From the NCBI RefSeq assembly GCF_019303475.1, contig NZ_JABLSI010000057.1, positions 1 to 53,755 of the forward strand: a stretch of DNA of 53,755 bases, given 5' to 3'. Both the position numbers and the translations under genes were made by a program. The DNA comes from Streptomyces sp. JJ38 (GTDB lineage: Bacteria; Actinomycetota; Actinomycetes; Streptomycetales; Streptomycetaceae). The notes beneath the pieces were generated by a model. It made no database searches, was not told where the DNA came from, and saw only the letters and a program-made list of their open reading frames with translations. Shown piece after piece: positions 1 to 12,675 of the stretch; the stretch's first letter is position 1; each line of letters opens with the position of its first letter.

Positions 1-3261
<3,261 letters not shown>

Positions 3262-3265
<4 letters not shown>

Positions 3266-4617
3266 GAGGTGACCCCGTCGTCGGTGCGGGCTGCTTCGGG
3301 GCGCCCGGACGTCGCCGTCCGGGCGCCCGGCAATGCGGCACCGGGCCCCTGCGCGGCGGCCTCGGCACCCCCGGCGTGGCCGGTGGCGGTCGCCAGCCGC
3401 CGGTGAGTCAGGAGCAGAGCGAGACCGCAGACCAGGGCCGCGCCGTGCATGACGCCGACCACCGTCAGCGGCGTGTACCGCTCCATCAGCGCGGCGCTGA
3501 CGAGCATGCCGACGCCGAAGCTGGTGTTCTCCACCGTCACGCACAGCCCGAACACCGCGCCCCGCCGCTTCTCCGGAAGGGCCTGGAGCCGCGAGACGTA
3601 GGTGTTCTCGGTGAAGCCGTCGGCCGCGCCCGCGAGCAGCATCACCGGGATGGCCAGCCACAGCGGCAGGCCGGTGAAGGCCAGGATGAAGGCGGCCGAC
3701 ATCACCATGACACCCACCGCGAAGGCGCGCTCCGAGGGTGCCCCGTGCCGCTTGGCGTACCGGGTGACCAGCCGCTGGGCGAGGATGTTGCCCACCGCCC
3801 AGGTGGCCCAGAACTGGCTGATGAACACAGCCGGGTGCGCCGGGTCCAGTGCGCGGGACTGGATCGGCAGGCCCACGTTGTGCGCGGACGAGCCGAAGCC
3901 GTCCACGGCCCGGACCATCAGCAGCATCAGCACCAGCGGGTAGAGCCGCAGGAAGCCGAGGAGCGCCCAGCGGCCGAGCCACCCGGAGACCCGTCCCGCG
4001 CCCCGTGCCGAGCCCCGGCCCGGGGGCGCCCCCTCGCCCTCACCCTCGTCCTCCTCGTCGCCCGTGCGGGTGCGCAACGGCAGCCAGGCGAGGTTGAGCG
4101 CGGCCAGCAGGAAGGTTCCGGCGACCAGAACGAAGGCCGCGGTGTAGCCGAGCAGCGAGACGACGACGCCGGCCGACGCGAACCCGGCCACCATCGCCAC
4201 CGAACGGCAGCTCGCCAGCAGCCCGTTGGCCCAGACGCGCTGATCGGCGCCGACCATGGCCGGGATCGCGGTCCGCAGGGCGACGGTGGAGGAGGTCGAA
4301 CACAGCCCGGCCACGCACACCACCCCGTACAGCAGCGCGTTTCCGGCGGTGTTCTGGAGCACGGCCAGACTGAGCAGTGCTGTTCCCTGAGTGAGTTCGG
4401 CGACGACCAGGACCCGCTTGAGATCGAACCGATGGGACAGCGAGCCCATGAGCGCGCCGCCGGCCACCCCCGCGAACAGTCGGAGCGCCATCAGCAATCC
4501 GGTCTGGAGGGCGCTGCCGGTCGTCTCGTAGGCGAACAGGTTCAGTGCGATGAGATTGAGGAAGACGCCGTACGCGGAGACCGCGTGCCCGGCCACGAGG
4601 AAACGGAAGTATCGCAC
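3262..4617 (-). CDS. MFS transporter, probable exporter of the PKS product
   Basis: Major facilitator superfamily permease of 451 residues (GTG start at 4617, GGGAAA about 11 bp upstream). It shows the usual two bundles of hydrophobic helices. Between helices 6 and 7 is a cytoplasmic loop rich in Glu/Gly (around residues 185-210), and the tail is polar and Ala/Gly-rich. The sequence resembles the MFS_3/EntS-like drug and siderophore exporters. It is the promoter-proximal gene of the two-gene unit: its TGA overlaps the PKS GTG, so the two are translationally coupled. Export of, or self-resistance to, the PKS product is the natural inference; the substrate is unknown. Confidence 0.9.
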
Positions 4618-5370
4618 TGTGTGAATTTCCCTGCGCTGGAAAAGCGGTCACTGAATCCGGACGATTTCCCCATGGGAGAGCTCGAGGGAGAATATGCCCG
4701 GAGCAGGCTGTGCGCGTCAATGGTGCTCATGGCGCCAAGTGCCCGCTGTGGCAACGGAGTTCGGTGACAGTCCGTGAACGTCTCAGGTGCGGACGGGCGT
4801 GCGCGTGCCGGCGGTCCCGCGGCCTGGTACTCCGGAGTCCTGAACGTCGCGTTCGCTCAGCGGGGCACCGGCGGGTCGCACAGTGGGGCGTACCGTGCGG
4901 AAAGCCGGAAATCGGATCTTCCGTGTATGCCGGGCCGTGTCGTCCGTGCTGTGGCGTTCTTGGCCACCGTGGTGCGCGTGGGCGCGGCGGACTCCCCAGG
5001 GCCGGTGGAGAACCGGAAAACGGGAAAGGAAACAGCGGTAGCGCGGCGCCGTCGCCACCCGGATACGCCCGCCGATCCGTTTTTCCACCAGCGGCGCCGG
5101 ACTCGACGACAGGCCGTGGAACACGGGTATCCGCCGGATTCCGGAAATCCGCCGCCGTCTTCTCCGGACTCCCGTCCCCCGGCCCCGCGGCGCGGACGGA
5201 ACCCGCTGCGTCATCCTGCTGTTCCGCCGCCGCCCGGTTACGGAGGATTCGCCCACGCCCGAAAGGCAACGAAGGTCTTGCCGTGCTGTAACAGTCGGGG
5301 CCCGGTGGTTCGCGGTGCGACGTCCGTGGTGTGAGATGGCGGTGACGTACGACACGACAGAGGGGGAACC
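4618..5370. other. Long divergent intergenic region, no credible gene
   Basis: About 750 bp between the PKS/MFS unit (leftward) and the SPFH pair (rightward). Several open frames cross it on both strands, but they overlap one another, have arginine/proline-rich shadow composition and match no family I recognise. Local base composition is less GC3-biased than in the flanking genes, as expected of non-coding sequence. It must hold the promoters of both flanking units. I could not assign a convincing -10/-35 pair or operator. Confidence 0.6.
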
Positions 5371-7104
5371 GTGGCGCAATCACGGGCGCAGAACCTTCGA
5401 AGGGTGGCTTCGGCGGTGGCTTCCGGCGCCGACCCACGGCAGGTGGCCGAGGAGGAGCTCCGGCGGCGCGCCGGCGGCTCCCACGGCGGGCGGCGGAGCC
5501 CGCAGGAGCAGGGCGGGGCCGGCGAGGAGGAGCGGGAGCCGCGGTCCGAGGGGATGGACCCGGCGGACTTCCCGGCGGCCCGGGAGCAGGGCGGCTCGAT
5601 CGCCACCGTGATGGCGCAGCGGACCGTGCCGCTCGACGAGGCGGGCGAGGCCCTCAACCAGAGCGGGCAGGAGGGCACACGCGGCGAGCAGACACACGTG
5701 ATCTGCCCGATGGTGCTGCCGAAGGGGCGCTCGTTCCTGAGCATGCTCCCCGTCTTGTCCCTGCTGGTCCTGGGGGCGATCGGGACCGCCGTGGTGGCGA
5801 CCGTGGACGACTCCCCGCTCACGAACCCGCTCTTCGGGCTCCACTACTGGTTCGTCGCCGTGGCCGCGGTCGCCTTCGTCTGGTGGCGGCAGGGCATGGT
5901 GATGGTCCCGGACGGGTGCCAGGCCCTGATCACCCGGTTCGGGAAGCTGGAGACGGTCGTCGGGCCCGGACGGGTCGTCCTGATCAGCCCGTGGAAGCGG
6001 GTGTCGTACATCGTCAACACCACCCGCGAGTACCCGTTCAACGCGCCGGTGCGCGAGGCGCCCACCAAGGGCGGGGTCAAGGCGTCGATCGACCTCTTCA
6101 TCCAGTTCCGCATCAGCGACCCGACCGAGTTCGTCTACACGCTCGGCGCGGTGCGCGGCTTCGAGGAGAAGCTCAGCAACGCCGTCAGCGAGACGATCCG
6201 CAGCCTCATCTACGAGCAGGAGGCGGCCGGAATCTACGACATGGTCGGCGAGGACACCGGGCGGCTGCTGGAGCAGCTCAACCAGCAGTTCCGGCCGGCG
6301 GTCGAGCTGACGAACGCGAACATCACGCACGCCGAGCCCGCCGACCGCGGCTACCGCATGGACCTGGCCGCCCCGGAGATGGTCCGGATGGCCAAGGAGG
6401 CCTACACGCACGAGTACGCGCTGATGCTGCGCAAGGAGCAGGACGAGGGCGACCTGACCAAGGAGCTGGCGGCCAGCCACGAGACGCTCTCCGCGATCAA
6501 GGCGGAGATCGCGCAGTACCAGGCGCAGATGGACACCGCCGTGGAGCGCGAGACCAACCGGGCCGAGGCGCTGGCCCGTCAGCGGTACGTGCAGGCGGAG
6601 TCCGAGGCGAAGGCCAACGCCGCGCTGCTGGAGGCCCAGGCCCTCGACATCCGGGCGGTGACGGCGGCCGAGGCGCCGGAGATCCTGGAGTACCGCTACC
6701 AGCAGCAGGTCCTCGACGCCCTGGAGCGGGTCGCCGAGCACCTGCCGCGCCTGGTCCGCATCGGCGGCACCGGGGACGGCGACGCCGCCGGGGTCGACTT
6801 CCTGCGGCTGGCCCGCGAGCTGGTGGGCGAGCACGGGGACGAGCTGTTCTCCGAGGGCGACATGGCGGCCGTGCGCGAGCGGCTCGCCGAGGTGGGCGAG
6901 CGGATCGCCGCGCGGGAGAGCGAGGTGCAGGCGCTGCTGGCCGCCGACCGGCCGACGGTGCCGGCGGAGGCCGCCGCGGCGCCCGCCGGCACCGGGAGCG
7001 GTGACCCCGCCGACCTCGCCGGGGCTTCACCGGCCGCCACCGACGACCCCGGCGTCCCTGACGTCACCGGCGTCACCGACTTCTCCGAGGAGGCCGACAA
7101 GTGA
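5371..7104 (+). CDS. SPFH (stomatin/prohibitin/HflK-like) membrane protein
   Basis: Integral membrane scaffold of the SPFH superfamily, 577 residues, GTG start with AGGGGG just upstream (5361-5366). The first ~110 residues are polar, Arg/Glu/Gly-rich and probably disordered. Two hydrophobic segments follow (~121-145 and ~157-173), then the SPFH/Band-7 domain (~175-345). A long charged helical region (~350-440) is Glu/Ala/Gln-rich with heptad character, and the tail is acidic and Pro/Ala-rich. SPFH proteins usually form ring-shaped oligomers that organise membrane microdomains or control membrane proteases; which applies here is unknown. The TGA overlaps the GTG of the next gene, a second SPFH protein, suggesting hetero-oligomers as in HflK/HflC. 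Confidence 0.88.
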   Translation: MAQSRAQNLRRVASAVASGADPRQVAEEELRRRAGGSHGGRRSPQEQGGAGEEEREPRSEGMDPADFPAAREQGGSIATVMAQRTVPLDEAGEALNQSGQEGTRGEQTHVICPMVLPKGRSFLSMLPVLSLLVLGAIGTAVVATVDDSPLTNPLFGLHYWFVAVAAVAFVWWRQGMVMVPDGCQALITRFGKLETVVGPGRVVLISPWKRVSYIVNTTREYPFNAPVREAPTKGGVKASIDLFIQFRISDPTEFVYTLGAVRGFEEKLSNAVSETIRSLIYEQEAAGIYDMVGEDTGRLLEQLNQQFRPAVELTNANITHAEPADRGYRMDLAAPEMVRMAKEAYTHEYALMLRKEQDEGDLTKELAASHETLSAIKAEIAQYQAQMDTAVERETNRAEALARQRYVQAESEAKANAALLEAQALDIRAVTAAEAPEILEYRYQQQVLDALERVAEHLPRLVRIGGTGDGDAAGVDFLRLARELVGEHGDELFSEGDMAAVRERLAEVGERIAARESEVQALLAADRPTVPAEAAAAPAGTGSGDPADLAGASPAATDDPGVPDVTGVTDFSEEADK

Positions 7105-8438
7105 GCAGCACCCATGTGAACCGAAGGTCGGTCATCTCCGAGGCCGTGGCGCCCTGGAGCGAGGTGGCCCAACTGCTGCGCGGCGGCGAGGCGGGGACGC
7201 TGATCCCGGTCATCATCCCGCGCCACCGGCGTCGGCTCTGGTGGATGCTGCCGCTGTGGCTCGGCCTGTTCGCGCTGCTGTCCAGCGTCATGCTGACGGT
7301 GCGTGAGTCGGGGGCCGACGGGGTGTCCGACACCGCCTACGGCGCCCTCGCCGGGTTCTCCTACACGGTCGGCGTGCTGCTGCTCGTACTCGGCCTGCTG
7401 TGGTGGTGGCGTTCCTCGATCGTCGAGATCGAGCAGGGCACCCACGGCGTCCTGACCCGGTACGGCGCCGTCACGCGCACGCTGGACGCGGGCCGCCACT
7501 ACCTGTGGCACCCCTGGTCGCGGGTCGACTTCGTGGTCGACACGGCCACCGAGATTCCGTATTCGGCCCCGGTCATGGCCTGCCCCACGCGGGAGAACGT
7601 GCCGCTGAGGTCGATCGAGTTCTTCCTGAAGTTCCGCATCACCGACGCGGTGCTCTTCGTCCGGACGATCGGCGCGGGCAACTTCGACCTGGTGCTGTCC
7701 AGCGCCGTCCAGGACGCCATCCGGCAGCGGGCCCGGCAGGTGCAGACCGAGCGCGCCTACGACCTGCGCGGCTCGGACGTGGCGGACATGCAGGAGCTCC
7801 TCAACCACCTGCTCTCCCGCTACGGCGTGCGCATCACCGGTTCCAACATCCCGGACGTCCAGCTCCCGGCCCAGTACCAGCAGCACCTGGCCACCCGGGA
7901 GCGGGTCGCCAAGGAGCGCACGGCCTACGACCAGGAGTGGGGCCTCACCCGCAAGCGTCGGATCGACAGCCTCGGCATGGACATCGAGCGGGCCAAGAAG
8001 GTGCGCGACGCGCGCATCGTCGAGGTGCGGGCCGCCCTCAACCGCGCTCGTGAGGAGGTCGCCCAGCTGCTGGAGGAGCAGGAGACCAACGCGCAGCGGG
8101 TGCGGTTCGAGATCGAGACGCGCGGCCGCAGCGGGCTCATCGCCGCCGAGAACGAGGCTCGCGCGCAGCGCGCCCTCGCCAAGGCGTACCGCGACAACCG
8201 CGCGGTGCTGCAGTACGAGTTGGCCCGCCGGCGGCTGGACGTGGGTGCCGAGCTGGCGGCGAAGGCGCCGCGGCCGGTGGTCGTCCGCACCGACGGCGGC
8301 GGTGGGGACGGCTCCGCGCTGTCGACGCTGCTCGCCGCGCAGCTGCTGCCGAGGATGACGGCGCTGCCGTCGGGCGGGTCCCTGCCCGACGGCGAGGACG
8401 CCGCCCGGGCCGACGCGCCGGAGGAGGGCACCTGGTGA
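7101..8438 (+). CDS. Second SPFH-domain membrane protein, coupled to the first
   Basis: 445-residue paralogue of the upstream protein. Its GTG start overlaps the upstream stop (GTGA). It has a short polar N-terminus, two hydrophobic segments (~46-67 and ~81-103, the latter ending in a Trp-rich WWWR), an SPFH/Band-7 domain (~105-270) and a long Arg/Glu/Ala-rich coiled coil (~270-400). The tail is Gly/Ser/Asp-rich. The domain order is the same as in the first protein but the sequence is clearly divergent, so this is an old pair rather than a recent duplication. Neither ORF has a protease domain, and no ftsH- or nfeD-like gene lies next to the pair. Followed by a strong terminator. Confidence 0.88.
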   Translation: MSSTHVNRRSVISEAVAPWSEVAQLLRGGEAGTLIPVIIPRHRRRLWWMLPLWLGLFALLSSVMLTVRESGADGVSDTAYGALAGFSYTVGVLLLVLGLLWWWRSSIVEIEQGTHGVLTRYGAVTRTLDAGRHYLWHPWSRVDFVVDTATEIPYSAPVMACPTRENVPLRSIEFFLKFRITDAVLFVRTIGAGNFDLVLSSAVQDAIRQRARQVQTERAYDLRGSDVADMQELLNHLLSRYGVRITGSNIPDVQLPAQYQQHLATRERVAKERTAYDQEWGLTRKRRIDSLGMDIERAKKVRDARIVEVRAALNRAREEVAQLLEEQETNAQRVRFEIETRGRSGLIAAENEARAQRALAKAYRDNRAVLQYELARRRLDVGAELAAKAPRPVVVRTDGGGGDGSALSTLLAAQLLPRMTALPSGGSLPDGEDAARADAPEEGTW

Positions 8439-8462
8439 CGCCGGTACCGGCCTGACCGTCCG

Positions 8463-8510
8463 GCCGAGGGCGTGTCACCCGTGCGGCCGCACGGGTGACA
8501 CGCCCTCGGC
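8463..8510. terminator. 48-bp perfect palindrome, bidirectional terminator
   Basis: Perfect dyad with 24-bp arms and no loop mismatch, centred between 8486 and 8487 (core GTGCGGCCGCAC). It sits between the end of the SPFH pair and the convergent membrane-protein gene, so it can terminate both. No U-tract follows, as is common in Streptomyces. Confidence 0.85.
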
Positions 8511-8595
8511 GCTTGCGCACGCCGCGCAAGGCGCCGGTCAGGGGAGGGGGAAGAGGGCGGGTTCGCGCTCCACCGTCTCCGTTCCAGCCGCGGCG

Positions 8596-9273
8596 TCAGA
8601 TCTCGATCGGGAACGTGAGCAGCAAGACCACCGCCGAGAGCAGGGTGACGATCGTGAGGGAGAGCAGGAGGACCCTGCTGCGGCCCCGCGACGCCCGTTG
8701 GGTCAGAGTGGCGAAGAACAGGACCAGCGCGAAGAGGACGGCGGTGAGGACGTAGTTGTCGGAGCGCTGGTTCGACTGCCTCGCCTTGGCGGAGAGGCTC
8801 TCGGCCTCCTTCAGCAGTGTCTCTGCCTTGTCCAGGGCGGCTGGGCGGTACTCGGGCATGGCGAACGGCGTCGACGGTGCGTCCGGGTCGCTCAGCGGTC
8901 TGGTGTCCAGCCACGCCTGTACCGCGGGCTTGAACTCGGTGCGGAACCGGTTGAACAACTCGCCCGAGAGGGTGTCGGGGTCGGGCTCGTAGTCGTCGAG
9001 GGAGGATTTCCTGTCCTCCGCGTCCCGCTCTTCCTGCAAGGCCGCGAGCCAGTCCGTGAAGGTGATCACGTCGATGGTGACGAACTGTCCGGCCGCGGTG
9101 GACTCACGGGTCGACTCCGTGCGGGACGCCGACGCCTGCGCGTAGGAGTTCGTCTGAACGCCGCCCCACTTGGCGCTCTGGAAGCCGGCCCAGGCCGTGC
9201 CCACGGCCGCCAGCGCGATGACGGCCGTCAGGATCAGCTCGTGCCACCCGTCCAGGGGCTCTCTCTCCGTCAC
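8596..9273 (-). CDS. Small membrane protein, possibly DUF4337-like
   Basis: 225 residues, GTG start at 9273. One hydrophobic helix lies near the N-terminus (~12-30), followed by an FQSAKWGG stretch. A long polar, mostly helical region (~35-165) is rich in Asp/Glu/Ser, and two hydrophobic helices close the C-terminus (~168-190 and ~197-222). This layout (N-terminal TM, soluble helical insert, two C-terminal TMs) and the motif after TM1 recall DUF4337-type proteins, but I am not certain. Function unknown. It stands alone, convergent with the SPFH unit and divergent from the antiporter gene. Confidence 0.75.
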   Translation of the reverse strand: MTEREPLDGWHELILTAVIALAAVGTAWAGFQSAKWGGVQTNSYAQASASRTESTRESTAAGQFVTIDVITFTDWLAALQEERDAEDRKSSLDDYEPDPDTLSGELFNRFRTEFKPAVQAWLDTRPLSDPDAPSTPFAMPEYRPAALDKAETLLKEAESLSAKARQSNQRSDNYVLTAVLFALVLFFATLTQRASRGRSRVLLLSLTIVTLLSAVVLLLTFPIEI

Positions 9274-9473
9274 CCTTGGATCGTGGGCCCAGACCGCCGC
9301 GCGGCGCGAGTTTTGTACGGCCTCTCAGGGGAGGTGTGCCGGTCCGGCGAAACACCCCGGACGATGCCGTGAACCCCGTGGACCCCGGGGCCCCGTCCGG
9401 ACCCGCCCCTGTGGCCGTCCGCCCGGTCGGTCGCCCGCGCGGGGTCCGGGTCAGATATCCGTGATGTCAGAGA

Positions 9474-10697
9474 ATGCGCGGTATGACGCATCCGGAGACC
9501 CTCATCCTGATCATGGCCGTGGCGGTGCTCGCCCCGCTGCTGGCCTACGGCGCGGGGCGCTGGGTCCGCGTGCCGCTGGTGATCTTCGAGATCACGCTCG
9601 GCATCCTCATCGGGCCCGACGTGCTGGGCTGGGCCGAGACCGGGGAGGTACTCGACGTGCTGGCCGAACTGGGGCTGGCCATGCTCATCTTCCTCGCCGG
9701 CTACGAGCTCGACTTCGCCGAGGTGCGCGGCGGCATCCTGCGGCGCTCGGTCTGGGCCTGGCTGCTCGCCCTGGCCGTCGGCATCGGCCTGGCACTGCTG
9801 CTCACCGGCGCGGACGTCGACCGCGGCGTCGTCATCGGCACCGCGCTCACCAGCACCGCTCTGGGCACCGTGTTGCCGATCATCCGGGACGCGGGGGACC
9901 TCGACGGGCCGTTCGGTACCGTCGTCCTCGCGTTCGGCGCGGTCGGCGAGTTCGGGCCGATCATCGCCATGGCACTGCTGCTCGGGGGGCGGCAGCCGCT
10001 CGAGTCCGCGGCGGTGCTCGCCGCCTTCGCGCTGCTCACGGCGGCCGCCGTGGTGTGGGCGCTGCGTCCCCGGCCGCCGTGGTTCGCGGACATCGTCACC
10101 AGGACGCTGCACACCAGCGGGCAGTTCGCCATGCGTTTCGTCATGCTGCTGCTGGTCTGCATGCTCGGCCTGTCGGCCGCGTTCGGCCTCGACGTCCTGC
10201 TCGGCGCCTTCGCCGCGGGCATGCTCACGCGTCTCGTCCTCACCGGTGCGGCGCCCGAGAGCAGCGCGGCGGTCCTGAGCCGGATCGAGGCCGTGGGATT
10301 CGGCTTCCTCGTCCCGCTGTTCTTCGTCGTCACCGGCATCGAGTTCGACCTCGACTCGCTCCTGTCCGGCGGGCGGGCGCTGGCGCTCCTGCCCGTCTTC
10401 CTGCTGCTCTTCCTCGTCGTCCGCGGGCTGCCCGCCTTCGCCCTGGCGCCGCCGGGGCTACCCCGCGCGGACCGCGGTGCGCTGGCCCTGTACTCCTCCA
10501 CCTGCCTGCCGCTGGTCGTCGCCATCACCGCGATCGGGCTGGACGGCGACGTCATCGGCCCCGACGAGGCCGCGGCGCTCGTCGGGGCGGCCATGGCGTC
10601 GGTGCTGCTCTTCCCGTTGCTCGCGCTGCGGGTCCGCCGGACGGCCGTCCGCCCGGAACGGGCCCAGGAGGTGCGGGGGGCCTCGGAGTCCTGGTGA
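9474..10697 (+). CDS. CPA-family cation:proton antiporter
   Basis: Kef/NhaP-like Na+(K+)/H+ exchanger core of 407 residues with about 12 hydrophobic segments and the family landmark LIFLAGYELDF near residues 73-83. There is no C-terminal TrkA-N/RCK domain, so any nucleotide regulation would need a partner. I take ATG 9474; ATG 9483 (MTHPET) is an equally possible start, since neither has a strong ribosome-binding site. It converges on a K+ channel gene with only 19 bp between stops, and a ClC channel lies beyond, suggesting a shared role in monovalent-ion and pH balance. Confidence 0.88.
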   Translation: MRGMTHPETLILIMAVAVLAPLLAYGAGRWVRVPLVIFEITLGILIGPDVLGWAETGEVLDVLAELGLAMLIFLAGYELDFAEVRGGILRRSVWAWLLALAVGIGLALLLTGADVDRGVVIGTALTSTALGTVLPIIRDAGDLDGPFGTVVLAFGAVGEFGPIIAMALLLGGRQPLESAAVLAAFALLTAAAVVWALRPRPPWFADIVTRTLHTSGQFAMRFVMLLLVCMLGLSAAFGLDVLLGAFAAGMLTRLVLTGAAPESSAAVLSRIEAVGFGFLVPLFFVVTGIEFDLDSLLSGGRALALLPVFLLLFLVVRGLPAFALAPPGLPRADRGALALYSSTCLPLVVAITAIGLDGDVIGPDEAAALVGAAMASVLLFPLLALRVRRTAVRPERAQEVRGASESW

Positions 10698-10716
10698 GCC
10701 GGGGACGGGCGCGGGC

Positions 10717-11268
10717 TCAGCCCTCGGCGTCGCCGTCCCGCCGGGAGTGTTCGAGCCGGCTGCGCACGTGGCGGGACAGGGCGGTCGCGGCCGAGGTGAG
10801 GAAGGCGAAGGTGTAGACGATCTGCACCATGGCGACCACGCGTGCGCTCTGCCCGCTGGGACTGATGTCGCCGTAGCCGACGGTGGCCAGCGTGACCACG
10901 GTGAAGTACAGCGCGTCGACCCGGGTCTCCAGCCCGTCGAACTCGCCCGGCTGCCGGGCGAGTGCGAAGTAGGCGGTGGCGAACACGAGGACCGTCACAC
11001 ACATCAGCCCCACGATGGCCAGCCCCGCGCGGGTGTCGCCGCGCTCGGTGAGGACGTTGCGGATCTGCCGCAGCAGCAGGGCCGCGATCAGGGCCAGCGC
11101 GACCGAGAAGACGGCCCAGCTCAGGGTCGGGCGGTCGGGCCCGAGGTGGCCGAGGGGCAGCGAGAAGTACGCCGCGACCAGCGCGGCGGCACCCGCGGTC
11201 AGAAGGGGCCAGCGCCATGGTGCGAGCCGGGTCCGGGCCGTGGCGCGGTCGGGCCGGGCCGGGCTCAC
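10717..11268 (-). CDS. Two-TM potassium channel (Ion_trans_2)
   Basis: 183 residues from GTG 11268, which overlaps the ClC stop codon (GTGA coupling). The K+ selectivity filter TVGYGD lies between a pore helix and a last hydrophobic helix at residues ~125-165. Earlier hydrophobic segments at ~17-38, ~45-65 and ~78-100 suggest two extra TM helices before the pore unit. There is no voltage sensor and no RCK domain. A much longer open frame runs upstream in the same frame, but it is antisense-like shadow of the ClC gene; only this part has channel signatures. Confidence 0.88.
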   Translation of the reverse strand: MSPARPDRATARTRLAPWRWPLLTAGAAALVAAYFSLPLGHLGPDRPTLSWAVFSVALALIAALLLRQIRNVLTERGDTRAGLAIVGLMCVTVLVFATAYFALARQPGEFDGLETRVDALYFTVVTLATVGYGDISPSGQSARVVAMVQIVYTFAFLTSAATALSRHVRSRLEHSRRDGDAEG

Positions 11269-12590
11269 GGCGCACCGCCCGTCCGGGCCTCCCGGCGCCG
11301 GGGCCACTGTGTGACGAGGACGGCGACGACGGCCGCGACGACGATCAGCGGCATCTGGTCGTAGGCGTCCTGGCCGAGCAGCAGCGCGGCGAGGACGGCG
11401 CCGCTCAGGGGGAGCCCGAGCACCGCGGCCCCGCTCGCCGCGAGGCCCGCGGCGAGGGCGGGGGCGGGGCCCAGGCCGGGCAGCCCGGAGCAGGCCACGC
11501 CCACCGCGGCCCCCAGCAGGAGGGCGGGGAAGACGGGCCCGCCCCGGAAGGCGCCGAGGCAGACGCCCCAGGCCAGGCCCTTGCACAGGACGAGCGCGGC
11601 CAGGGCCGCGACGGACCAGGCGTGCGGGTCCGCGGCCAGTTCGGCGAGCGTCGCCTGCCCGGAGAGCGCGGCCTCGGCGGGGTCGCGGCCGGTCAGCAGG
11701 GCGTAGCCGGAGAGGGCGCCCCCGACGGCGAGGCCGCACGCGACGGTGCGTGGCGCGGTGTGCCGGGCCGTCCAGTGGGCGGTGAGGTGGCCGAGCCGGC
11801 GCCCGAGGACGACCAGCAGGGCGACGAGCACGGCGACCGGTACGCCCCACAGGAAGTCCCCCGCGTCGGGCCGGGCGCCGGGCGGCACGGCGGGCAGGCT
11901 GAGGGCGCCGGTCTCCAGCCCCGTCCACTGGCCGAAGCCGGTGAAGACGAGGGCTCCGCCCGCGCTGGCGAGGAGGCAGGGCAGGAGCAGGACGACGAGT
12001 CGCGGCCCGGCGAGCGCCGCCGACTCGACGACGAGGACGGCCGCCACGAGGGGGCCGCCCAGGATGGTGGAGATGGCGGCGGTGGAACCGGTGGTGGCCA
12101 GGACGGCGGTCGAGCGCTTGTCGGTGCCCCGGGGGAGGTGGCGGGCGACGAGTAGCGCGAGGCCGCTGCCGACGGCCATGAGCGGGGCTTCCGGGCCGAG
12201 GACCACCCCGAGCGGCAGGGCGGTCAGCGTGGCGAGGACGACGCCGGGCACGGCTTTGGGGCCGATGGGGCTGCCGCCGAGCCCGCGCACCGGCAGATGT
12301 CCGCCGCGCCCGGGTGTCCGCGTCACGATCGGCGCGAGGGCGAGCCCGGCGGTGAGCAGCGCGGGCAGTGGCCACCACCACGGGGCGTGCTCGTAGCCGA
12401 GCCGCCGGGGCAAGGTCTCCCACACGGCCTCCTGGAGCGTGTGCTGGAGCCCGACGAAGAGGAAACAGGCGAGCGCGACGGGGATTCCCAGCAGGGTGCA
12501 CAGCAGGAGGAGCCGGAGGTAGCCGCGGCTCAGCAGCACCTGGTGCAGGGCGGGTTCGGCGGGGCTCGGCGCCGCGTCGGCAGTGGTCAT
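11265..12590 (-). CDS. ClC-family chloride channel/transporter
   Basis: 441 residues from ATG 12590, with about ten hydrophobic helices. The conserved ClC anion-site stretches are visible: GSP-like early in the protein, LGPEAPL near residue 130 (the GxExP motif with the gating Glu) and GAFRGGPVFPALLLGAA near 330 (the GxFxP motif). It lacks a CBS pair, so it is the short bacterial form. First gene of a two-gene unit with the K+ channel. Chloride/proton exchange paired with K+ flux suggests charge-balanced osmotic or acid response; that is inference from neighbourhood. Confidence 0.88.
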   Translation of the reverse strand: MTTADAAPSPAEPALHQVLLSRGYLRLLLLCTLLGIPVALACFLFVGLQHTLQEAVWETLPRRLGYEHAPWWWPLPALLTAGLALAPIVTRTPGRGGHLPVRGLGGSPIGPKAVPGVVLATLTALPLGVVLGPEAPLMAVGSGLALLVARHLPRGTDKRSTAVLATTGSTAAISTILGGPLVAAVLVVESAALAGPRLVVLLLPCLLASAGGALVFTGFGQWTGLETGALSLPAVPPGARPDAGDFLWGVPVAVLVALLVVLGRRLGHLTAHWTARHTAPRTVACGLAVGGALSGYALLTGRDPAEAALSGQATLAELAADPHAWSVAALAALVLCKGLAWGVCLGAFRGGPVFPALLLGAAVGVACSGLPGLGPAPALAAGLAASGAAVLGLPLSGAVLAALLLGQDAYDQMPLIVVAAVVAVLVTQWPRRREARTGGAP

Positions 12591-12620
12591 CGCGGCGCTC
12601 GCCCCCTCGGGCTCGCGCGG

Positions 12621-12644
12621 CCCGGCGCCGGCAAGGGCGCCGGG
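12621..12644 (-). terminator. Hairpin after the DUF7144 gene
   Basis: CCCGGCGCC and GGCGCCGGG arms of 9 bp with a 6-nt loop, just beyond the stop of the leftward membrane-protein gene and before the ClC start. Confidence 0.6.
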
Positions 12645-12675
12645 CGGGGGTCACGAGGGCGGGGCGGGCGGTGGC

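Noticed and set aside
4710..5437. Overlapping open frames of ~190-240 residues on both strands before the SPFH pair
   Set aside because: Arg/Pro-rich shadow composition, mutually overlapping, no recognised domain and weak ribosome-binding sites.
10717..12654. 645-residue open frame on the minus strand
   Set aside because: Only its last 183 residues form a K+ channel; the rest is the out-of-frame shadow of the ClC gene, which has clear family motifs in another frame.
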